Below the pieces are notes generated by a model. It was not told the origin of the DNA and did not search any database. It worked only from the letters and a program-made list of their open reading frames with translations. This document shows, in pieces, positions 1 through 5,090 of a stretch of DNA of 5,090 nucleotides (its first letter is position 1; every line of letters starts with the position of its first letter). The stretch covers positions 1 through 5,090 of the forward strand of contig JALNVT010000183.1 in assembly GCA_023231265.1 (NCBI GenBank), read 5' to 3'. The stretch is from Sphaerochaetaceae bacterium (GTDB lineage: Bacteria; Spirochaetota; Spirochaetia; Sphaerochaetales; Sphaerochaetaceae). The translations under genes were made by a program, and so were the position numbers.

Positions 1-136
1 CATAAAGATATGCAAAGTATTGAATGCCATCAGGACAATGATTTTTTAAAAAATCTGCTGATGCTGCTCTTGGGCCCATTGTATGGCTGCTGGAAGGTCC
101 AACACCAATTCTATAAAGTTCTTTTAAAGATTCCAT
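1..136 (-). CDS. L-serine dehydratase (iron-sulfur type), N-terminal fragment
   Basis: This is the first 45 codons of a gene that runs off the left edge. The product should deaminate L-serine to pyruvate and ammonia in the cytoplasm. The key evidence is GVGPSSSHTMGP at residues 11-22, the signature of the N-terminal (beta) domain of the oxygen-sensitive [4Fe-4S] L-serine ammonia-lyases. It is preceded by MESLKELYRI, a typical opening for single-chain or beta-subunit members. The start at 136 is well fixed because two consecutive in-frame TAG codons lie only three codons upstream. The Shine-Dalgarno match ahead of it is poor (AGTAGA). The cluster-binding cysteines belong to the alpha domain, which is outside the window, so a one-chain enzyme cannot be told from a two-subunit one. 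The gene is divergent from the CobT/CbiR-like gene, and nothing links the two functionally. Confidence 0.88.
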   Translation of the reverse strand, partial: MESLKELYRIGVGPSSSHTMGPRAASADFLKNHCPDGIQYFAYLY

Positions 137-213
137 GCAAAAATTCTACTAACTTTTAATCAAAATTGATATAGATTGGTTGAACATATCCCCAAATTAG
201 CAAGATCCTCACA

Positions 214-241
214 TTGTCAGTATTTTTAACAACTTTATACA
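214..241 (+). promoter_or_regulatory. Candidate sigma70 promoter for the CobT/CbiR-like gene
   Basis: A TTGTCA -35 box (214-219, five of six consensus bases) and a TATACA -10 box (236-241, four of six) are separated by 16 bp. Transcription would start near 248, giving a leader of about 30 nt before the ATG at 278. A perfect TATAAT at 287-292, with TTGAAT 19 bp upstream, is an alternative, but it would place the RNA start downstream of the ATG. The leader is too short for a cobalamin riboswitch. Confidence 0.4.
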
Positions 242-277
242 TGTTGAAGAAATATATTTGATTGAATCTCAAATAGC

Positions 278-1765
278 ATGTATCATTATAATATGTTCAT
301 TGAAAGAGAAGGAATAAAGAGACAGGCAAAGTTAATATTTGAAAGACATACAGACATACCTCAGAACTTGCAGGTATACACAGATGCGGTCATAAAGATA
401 TGCCAGGTTCAAAACACTCTGGCTCCCTCTATTGGAAATTATAAGATATTTTCCTCTTCTGATTTTACCATAGATAATTCTTACATCAACATAAGATTGA
501 TGGAACAGGGTAAAATGATGGTACATAAGTTAGGTAATCTAACAGATTTGATAATAGTACTGCAAGAGAAGGATATCAAAAATAAGATTGACTTCAGAAA
601 GGTCTACAGTGAGATTGCAGATTTAGATGCAATAACTGCCATGAATGAAATCAAATACAAGAATATATTGATATTTGCTGGAATCATACTTGAAGCTACA
701 AAATTGAACATACCTGTAATTCTTGATGGCTCAGCTTCGACAATATCACTTCTGATAGCCTCAAAATTTGAACCGAAATCATTTAAAATCTGCATTGCAT
801 CATCACACAGAGCATCAATCGAAAGAGATAATTTTACAGATTCACTGAATTCAGAATATGAATTTGATGAGGATGCTCAACAGACCTCTTTGATGATGTA
901 TGATCACATAAAGAGTGCAGTGATCAATTTCAACAATTTGATATCACAGAATGACATCAATCAGAATGAGCTGAGTAGGATTCCTTTTCCAATCGGCACA
1001 ACGAGCAATATTGAAAGAGCAGATATTCTAGATAACGTTGAAAATCTGAAGAATCAATTTGATGATATTGAACTGACTCTATTTGAATCTCGGGACAATT
1101 CTTGTTATCCTCCAAAGTTCATCATAAGAGATCTGGCCCAAATTGCAAAAGAGAGCAACCTGAGCTATACAGTTCATCTTCCATATGATGTAAATATAGG
1201 TTCGCTCGATACACAAGAAAGAGATATTGCTATGAACAACTATCTCAAGATGATTGAAAGAGTTGAACCTCTTCCAATTCATGGGTATGTGCTCCATCTT
1301 GTCTATGATGAGAGCAACAAAGAGAGATCTCTGTTCTATATAAAGAAAGGTATGGAAGAATTGATTGAAAGATCACATCTTCCATCAACTGCTTTCTGTG
1401 TTGAGACACTGTTTCAACCCTTTGATGATTTACTTAATATTGTCAAAGAACTCAATCTCTCAGTCACTCTAGATATCGGACATCTTGTTAAAAATAACTT
1501 TTACAGTGATTCTCTGATTTCAACTCTTCTTCCATTCACAAGAATAATACATTTTCATGGATGCAAAGAAGTTGAAGAGGATGGTACAATTAAAAGAAGA
1601 GCACATCAAAGTATTGTCACCTTCAGCAGAGATTTTTTAGAGAATCTCTATCAAATTCTGTGTAAAAATTCCTATTTACCAATTGTCTTCACCATAGAAG
1701 TCTTTGATAAGAGCTACCTCGAGGAGAGTGTTGCAGAGCTCAATATTCAATCGCAGAAATATTAG
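278..1765 (+). CDS. CobT-like/CbiR-like fusion, probable cobamide remodelling hydrolase
   Basis: This 495-residue protein has two recognisable parts. Residues about 28-220 resemble CobT (nicotinate-nucleotide:dimethylbenzimidazole phosphoribosyltransferase). A stretch ending in QVQNTLAPSIGN (43-54) matches the CobT N-terminal helix and the segment after it. VPVxLDGxxST-type sequence at 146-155 (PVILDGSAST), followed by SSH (175-177), matches the CobT C-terminal half. The middle of CobT is missing. Residues about 235-485 form a xylose-isomerase/AP-endonuclease-2-like TIM barrel with candidate metal ligands H300, H340, E376, D399, H402, H425, H443 and E474. This is the fold of CbiR, which cleaves the phosphoribosyl bond of the cobamide nucleotide loop so that the lower ligand can be replaced. 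The CbiR assignment is inferred from the CobT linkage plus the barrel; another sugar-isomerase-like activity is possible. No signal peptide is seen, so it should be cytoplasmic. The ATG at 278 has no good Shine-Dalgarno site, and Met6 (293) is an alternative start. A TGA at 263-265 closes the frame upstream. Confidence 0.72.
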   Translation: MYHYNMFIEREGIKRQAKLIFERHTDIPQNLQVYTDAVIKICQVQNTLAPSIGNYKIFSSSDFTIDNSYINIRLMEQGKMMVHKLGNLTDLIIVLQEKDIKNKIDFRKVYSEIADLDAITAMNEIKYKNILIFAGIILEATKLNIPVILDGSASTISLLIASKFEPKSFKICIASSHRASIERDNFTDSLNSEYEFDEDAQQTSLMMYDHIKSAVINFNNLISQNDINQNELSRIPFPIGTTSNIERADILDNVENLKNQFDDIELTLFESRDNSCYPPKFIIRDLAQIAKESNLSYTVHLPYDVNIGSLDTQERDIAMNNYLKMIERVEPLPIHGYVLHLVYDESNKERSLFYIKKGMEELIERSHLPSTAFCVETLFQPFDDLLNIVKELNLSVTLDIGHLVKNNFYSDSLISTLLPFTRIIHFHGCKEVEEDGTIKRRAHQSIVTFSRDFLENLYQILCKNSYLPIVFTIEVFDKSYLEESVAELNIQSQKY

Positions 1766-1825
1766 AAATTGAATATCATTTTGGCTCTTGAAAAGATTAA
1801 ATTCACATGAATTTTGATTGATTTA

Positions 1826-1868
1826 GCTATAGTTAATACTTACTAGAGCCCTTTCCTTATTATTTTTT
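1826..1868 (+). terminator. Candidate intrinsic terminator after the CobT/CbiR-like gene
   Basis: GCTATAGT (1826-1833) pairs with ACTAGAGC (1842-1849) at seven of eight positions across an 8-nt loop. It is followed by a T-rich stretch ending in T6 at 1863-1868. The stem is short and the T-run starts late. A longer-range pair, GGCTCT at 1783-1788 with AGAGCC at 1845-1850, competes with it. It is plausible because it is the first such structure after the stop codon. Confidence 0.33.
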
Positions 1869-1886
1869 ACGATTTATTTTGGATTC

Positions 1887-1907
1887 ATTTTCTTATAATG
1901 AGAAAAT
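1887..1907. repeat. Short inverted repeat in the spacer
   Basis: ATTTTCT (1887-1893) and AGAAAAT (1901-1907) are exact reverse complements across 7 nt, and the loop contains TATAAT (1894-1899). No suitable -35 box lies at the right distance for the TATAAT. With 7-bp A+T-rich arms, chance is a reasonable explanation. Confidence 0.35.
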
Positions 1908-2051
1908 AGTCACAGAACATCAATCTCAGGATTTTATACAAAAACCTTGCTTTGATGGCCTAAAATGCCTCTAGTTATAATTAATTAGATGAAATTAATC
2001 AAAAAAATAATGACTAATAACAACATTTTTTCTTTATTTTATACTCAAATG

Positions 2052-2082
2052 AATTGATGTGTTACACTTTCAATTTTTTTTT
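2052..2082 (+). terminator. Hairpin plus T9 just upstream of the acyl-CoA synthetase promoter
   Basis: AATTGA (2052-2057) pairs with TCAATT (2070-2075), and inside it GTG (2059-2061) pairs with CAC (2065-2067) around a TTA loop. A 1x2 internal loop separates the two helices. A run of nine T residues (2074-2082) follows directly. The form is that of an intrinsic terminator, which would insulate the downstream gene from read-through, but the stem is A+T-rich. The same bases contain the palindrome GTGT-T-ACAC (2059-2067), so a repressor operator is an alternative reading. The T-run could also act as an UP-like element for the promoter. Confidence 0.33.
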
Positions 2083-2083
2083 A

Positions 2084-2112
2084 TTAACAATCTGGGGTAT
2101 AAGTGTTAAGAT
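2084..2112 (+). promoter_or_regulatory. Promoter of the acyl-CoA synthetase gene (extended -10)
   Basis: TTAACA (2084-2089, five of six consensus bases) is followed after exactly 17 bp by TAAGAT (2107-2112, four of six). A TGN extension at 2104-2106 strengthens the -10 box, and a T9 tract lies immediately upstream. The RNA start would fall near 2119, leaving a leader of about 50 nt. Confidence 0.55.
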
Positions 2113-2160
2113 AAGAACTAATTTAGAAAAAACACAAAGATAAATTTAGTCAATTTATAA

Positions 2161-2166
2161 AGAGGA
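2161..2166 (+). promoter_or_regulatory. Shine-Dalgarno site of the acyl-CoA synthetase gene
   Basis: AGAGGA ends five bases before the ATG at 2172. It is the only strong ribosome binding site visible in the window. It fixes the start of the gene and argues against later in-frame ATG codons. Confidence 0.8.
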
Positions 2167-2171
2167 ATTTT

Positions 2172-3896
2172 ATGCAACATTCATGGGAAAGGAAACTCGA
2201 ACCTTATAGAAACAAATATTTTACAGGGGACTGGCCTACAATAGTAGAAATGTTCTTAATAACAAAAGACAAATTTCCTGAACGTAATTGTTTTACAACG
2301 TTCAATCCAGAACGCTTCAGTTTGAATTATAAAGAAGTTTATGAAAATTTAATCAGAATCAGTGGTTACTTAAAAGAAAATGGTCTTAAGGTTGGAGACA
2401 AAGTTATGGTACAAGGTGCCAATTCAATTCAGTGGGGTCTCGCTTATCTAGCTGTTCATTTTGCTGGGGGAATTGTTGTTCCTCTTGATTTCCAAATGCA
2501 TGGTGATAGAATCATAACTCTTTGTAAATTTTCAGACGTTAAATTTATCATGTCTGATACAAGCATCTTGAAAAAGATCACAGCTGAAGAGAATGGAGCA
2601 GACTTCCTATCTTCAATGCAAAAAGTTATAACTTTGAATAAAGCATGCGATATGGCTCCATCTATTTGGGATGTCAAAGCAGAAGGTACTTATGATATAG
2701 AAAAGAGTCACATAGACAATACAGCTGCCATCCTATTCACCAGTGGTACCACAGGTAATGAGAAAGGTGTTGTTCTAACTCAGAAAAACATCATCACTGA
2801 TGTTTATCAGGCATGTGAAGATGATTTCTTGAACTTACGTGAGACAGACATCATGTATGCTCTTCTTCCCCTCCATCACAGCTACTGCTGTACAACAGTT
2901 TTACTTGAGACTGTATGTAATGGTGCTGAATGTGTATTTGGTCATGGTATTGTTGTTTCAAGAATGGTAAATGATCTGATAAGAGGTAAAGTTAACTTCT
3001 TCATGGGTATTCCTCTTCTATACAACAAGCTACTTGCTGGTATGATGAAAGAGATCAAAAAGAAAGGCCCATTTGTTAATGGATTCATCCATATGTTGAT
3101 GGGAATCAATGGTTTCTTCAAGAGTCATTTTGGTTTGAACCCATTCAGAGGATTCTTCAACAAGCACATTCTCTCTAAAATCGGTTTGGATCACAACAAA
3201 ATATTGATCTGTGGTGCAGGACCTCTAGCTCCAAAGGTATTCAAGCAATATCAGCAGCTTGGTCTTGATTTCGTTCAAGGTTATGGTTTGACAGAGACAA
3301 GTCCAGTTGTAACCCTCAATCCTACATCTAAGTTCAAAATTGAATCTGTTGGTAGAGTGTTTCCTCTAAATGAATGTAAGATTTTAGATCCAGATGAAAA
3401 TGGAGTTGGTGAGATAGCTTTCCGCGGTCCGAACAACTGTGCTGGTTATTATAAAGATGAAGAGAACACCAAAAAATTGTTCACAGAAGATGGTTTCTTG
3501 AGAACTGGTGATTTGGGTTACCTTGATAACGAGAATTATCTGTATTTAAAAGGTAGAGCTAAAAATATAATTGTAACAGAGGGTGGTAAGAATGTATTCC
3601 CTGAAGAGATAGAAGATCTATTCCAATTATATAGCCAAGTCAATCAGGTTCTCATCAGAGGATATCAAGAGAAGAAAGATGTTCCAGCAGAATGTATTGA
3701 AGCTGTAATATATCCAGATCCAACTTATTTTGAAGAGCATTCAGAAGAGAGAATTGATGAGAGCATTGATGAAGTGATCAAAGCTGTCAACAAAGAGCTA
3801 TCTGGTTACAAAAAGATATCAAAGACCACAATACTTGATACACCAATGGTGATGACAAGTACTCAGAAAATCAAAAGAAACTTAATTAAAAAATAG
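2172..3896 (+). CDS. Long-chain acyl-CoA synthetase (AMP-forming)
   Basis: This 574-residue ANL-superfamily enzyme should activate a fatty acid with ATP to acyl-AMP and then to acyl-CoA, in the cytoplasm or at the inner face of the membrane. The adenylation motifs occur in order. The P-loop FTSGTTGNEKG is at 189-199, LPLHHSY at 232-238, YGLTETSP at 371-378, and LRTGDLG at 443-449 with ribose-binding D447. The hinge region GRAKNIIV is at 461-468, followed by GGKNVFPEEIE at 471-481. STQKIKR at 563-569 carries the probable catalytic lysine K566. The length is normal for the long-chain (FadD-like) group and the protein looks intact. No carrier-protein or reductase domain is attached, and no signal peptide is seen. 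The C-terminal lid has a Glu/Asp-rich stretch at about 520-535. It has its own promoter, Shine-Dalgarno site and terminator, so it is probably monocistronic. Chain-length preference cannot be read from the sequence; an acyl-ACP or aryl-acid ligase is less likely but not excluded. Confidence 0.88.
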   Translation: MQHSWERKLEPYRNKYFTGDWPTIVEMFLITKDKFPERNCFTTFNPERFSLNYKEVYENLIRISGYLKENGLKVGDKVMVQGANSIQWGLAYLAVHFAGGIVVPLDFQMHGDRIITLCKFSDVKFIMSDTSILKKITAEENGADFLSSMQKVITLNKACDMAPSIWDVKAEGTYDIEKSHIDNTAAILFTSGTTGNEKGVVLTQKNIITDVYQACEDDFLNLRETDIMYALLPLHHSYCCTTVLLETVCNGAECVFGHGIVVSRMVNDLIRGKVNFFMGIPLLYNKLLAGMMKEIKKKGPFVNGFIHMLMGINGFFKSHFGLNPFRGFFNKHILSKIGLDHNKILICGAGPLAPKVFKQYQQLGLDFVQGYGLTETSPVVTLNPTSKFKIESVGRVFPLNECKILDPDENGVGEIAFRGPNNCAGYYKDEENTKKLFTEDGFLRTGDLGYLDNENYLYLKGRAKNIIVTEGGKNVFPEEIEDLFQLYSQVNQVLIRGYQEKKDVPAECIEAVIYPDPTYFEEHSEERIDESIDEVIKAVNKELSGYKKISKTTILDTPMVMTSTQKIKRNLIKK

Positions 3897-3916
3897 TTAA
3901 TATTCTAAATAATTTT

Positions 3917-3950
3917 GGCTTTGTTGATGATAATCAGCGAAGCCTTTTTT
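3917..3950 (+). terminator. Strong intrinsic terminator after the acyl-CoA synthetase gene
   Basis: GGCTTTGTTGAT (3917-3928) and ATCAGCGAAGCC (3933-3944) form a 12-bp stem with a GATA loop. Ten pairs are Watson-Crick and two are G-T, and T6 follows directly at 3945-3950. It begins 21 bases after the stop codon. On the minus strand the two wobble pairs become C-A mismatches and no T-run follows the stem, so it acts mainly on plus-strand transcripts. Confidence 0.9.
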
Positions 3951-3962
3951 GTGTCTTTATAT

Positions 3963-5090
3963 TTAATATGAAATATAACAGTTAACTGTCCAATCCCCTG
4001 AACCAGATATGAGACTGTCCTGATCTAAATCCCAGTCATAGTATGCACCAAGATGAATTATTCCTATTATTCTCATATCCACAGAGAATCTGTAATAATG
4101 AGAGAAGCTATCATCACTGGAGTAATAGTTATCTGTTGAGCAGTTGTTCAGCTTTCCCCATTCGTATGATGCAATATATGCTAGATAAGCAGAAGGATAA
4201 GTATCTGATGTGAACATCTGAGGTCCCTTAATTGTCAATTTCAGAGTGTTCACTATGGCGTGTGTCAGATTATCATAATCTTGGTCATAGTTTGGAACTC
4301 CATCCCCATTGAGATAACGATAATAGATATAATCACTTGCAACCAAATTATAAAGTCTGAAATCTTGATTTGTTAAAGGAGAAATGTAGTTCTCACTTTT
4401 CAATTCTTTATAGATGTAAAAAGTTTCTTTCAACTTTATATAATCTGTGAATCCACCATAACTATCAGTTCCACTGTTGAAAAGTAAGTACTCTGGTGCA
4501 AAAGTGAAAGTCTGAGACCAGGTATAAGGTAAATCCAAAAGTTCGTGTTTGTAGCTTGTCCCTGTTTTCCAGGCAAAAGACCTAAGGTACATGTTTCCAT
4601 TTAAATCAGGAGTACCTACGTAATCACCTGAATCAATGTCCCAAACATCAGAGTTAAAATTACCGTCAGAATCATAGAAGGCTGAGGTTTCTGATGAGTC
4701 TCCAATCAAAGATACTGGTCTTTCATATCTGCAATAAAGACTTGTCCATGTATCAAAAGTTCCTGGAATATCAAATGGAAGAGGATATTTCTGTGCAAGT
4801 TTGAATTCATAATAAGAAAAGATGACTCCATAGGTATCATAATCTAATTCCTCTTCATAACCATCACTCCAATCAGCAAGTCCATCTGATGGATTCTGTG
4901 TAATTGTGTTGGTTGTATAACCACCTGCCAATGCAACAGAGAATCTAAGTGGCATATCAGGAAGAGTTGTGAAATCATAGATGCCATAATTCAGATATGC
5001 TCCAACAGGAAAGATATCATCTCCTAAATCATCACTTTGCTCAATATCTGTTATGGATGCAGTTAGAGAGATTGCAAACAGAGATGCACA
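3963..5090 (-). CDS. Putative outer-membrane beta-barrel protein, C-terminal 375 residues
   Basis: The frame stays open from the stop at 3963 to the right edge, so the gene is partial and its N terminus, with any signal peptide, lies outside. The ATG at 4955 is very likely an internal methionine, because the 45 codons before it also read as beta-strand protein (for example FPVGAYLNYGIYDF). Numbering from the edge, the protein is rich in Tyr, Phe, Ser, Asp and Asn. It alternates polar and hydrophobic residues in short strands (47-60, 86-97, 336-352). The strands are separated by acidic, Gly/Asn-rich turns such as YDSDGNFNSD (139-148) and LNGDGVPNYDQDYD (260-273). It ends in WTVNCYISY with a terminal aromatic residue, as expected for a BAM-inserted barrel. 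No family is recognised. A surface-exposed or pore function is possible but unsupported. It is convergent with the acyl-CoA synthetase gene, and no terminator of its own is seen after the stop. Confidence 0.65.
   Translation of the reverse strand, partial: CASLFAISLTASITDIEQSDDLGDDIFPVGAYLNYGIYDFTTLPDMPLRFSVALAGGYTTNTITQNPSDGLADWSDGYEEELDYDTYGVIFSYYEFKLAQKYPLPFDIPGTFDTWTSLYCRYERPVSLIGDSSETSAFYDSDGNFNSDVWDIDSGDYVGTPDLNGNMYLRSFAWKTGTSYKHELLDLPYTWSQTFTFAPEYLLFNSGTDSYGGFTDYIKLKETFYIYKELKSENYISPLTNQDFRLYNLVASDYIYYRYLNGDGVPNYDQDYDNLTHAIVNTLKLTIKGPQMFTSDTYPSAYLAYIASYEWGKLNNCSTDNYYSSDDSFSHYYRFSVDMRIIGIIHLGAYYDWDLDQDSLISGSGDWTVNCYISY

Larger units (their letters stand above)
1766..2171. other. 406-bp A+T-rich intergenic spacer
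   Basis: No gene of convincing length or with a ribosome binding site is visible here on either strand, and no tRNA-like or riboswitch-like fold was recognised. The left part holds a candidate terminator for the CobT/CbiR-like gene. The right part holds a second hairpin with a T-run and the promoter of the acyl-CoA synthetase gene. Between them, about 1870-2050 contains only A+T-rich sequence with a few short inverted repeats (1799-1814, 1887-1907, 1980-1999), for which no role can be assigned. Confidence 0.6.

Noticed and set aside
168..195. A minus-strand promoter for the serine dehydratase gene (TTGGGG, 16 bp, TATATC).
   Set aside because: The -35 match is only three of six, so it is not better than chance in this A+T-rich spacer.
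137..277. A cobalamin riboswitch upstream of the CobT/CbiR-like gene.
   Set aside because: No B12-box-like sequence or large folded leader is visible, and the likely leader is only about 30 nt.
1..403. The 13-bp word CATAAAGATATGC occurs at 1-13 and again at 391-403.
   Set aside because: The copies lie in unrelated coding sequence on opposite strands, do not extend further, and are short enough to occur by chance in A+T-rich DNA.
1989..2057. A 22-codon plus-strand frame beginning MKLIKKIMTNNN.
   Set aside because: It has no Shine-Dalgarno site, is very short, and overlaps the hairpin at 2052-2082.
2456..2677. A 73-codon minus-strand open frame inside the acyl-CoA synthetase gene.
   Set aside because: It lies antisense to a well-conserved coding region, has no recognisable domain, and is a by-product of that gene's codon pattern. 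The same applies to the minus-strand frames inside the CobT/CbiR-like gene.
4953..4955. The ATG at 4955 as the true start of the beta-barrel gene.
   Set aside because: The same frame remains open for 45 more codons to the window edge with matching beta-strand composition, so this methionine is most likely internal.
1..5090. CRISPR array, insertion sequence, tRNA or rRNA gene.
   Set aside because: No regularly spaced direct repeats, transposase motifs, terminal inverted repeats or conserved RNA sequences were seen.

Overview
The window comes from an A+T-rich bacterium (about one third G+C by eye) with an outer membrane: the right-hand gene encodes a protein that looks like an outer-membrane beta-barrel. 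One gene has a clear Shine-Dalgarno site, and sigma70-type promoters and intrinsic terminators are recognisable. Together with a CbiR-type cobamide-remodelling protein, this fits a spirochaete best (Treponema/Spirochaeta-like). That placement is inferred from protein style and not proven by a marker gene.

Layout. The left edge (1-136, minus strand) holds the first 45 codons of an iron-sulfur L-serine dehydratase, identified by its GVGPSSSHTMGP motif. A 141-bp divergent spacer with a plausible plus-strand promoter separates it from a 495-residue plus-strand gene (278-1765). That protein joins a shortened, CobT-like N-terminal half to a C-terminal xylose-isomerase/endonuclease-IV-like TIM barrel of the CbiR type. 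It is the most interesting object here: a probable cobamide lower-ligand remodelling protein carrying a degenerate copy of the enzyme that activates lower ligands.

A 406-bp A+T-rich spacer (1766-2171) follows. It has no convincing gene, but holds several inverted repeats, a candidate terminator for the CbiR-type gene, and a second hairpin plus T-run just upstream of a good extended -10 promoter. That promoter drives a 574-residue long-chain acyl-CoA synthetase (2172-3896) with all the standard adenylate-forming motifs. Its transcript ends at a strong hairpin terminator (3917-3950), which lies in the short gap before the convergent minus-strand beta-barrel gene (3963 to beyond 5090).

The genes do not form one operon. 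Each has its own strand or its own promoter and terminator signals, and no shared pathway is evident among serine deamination, cobamide remodelling, fatty-acid activation and the outer-membrane protein.
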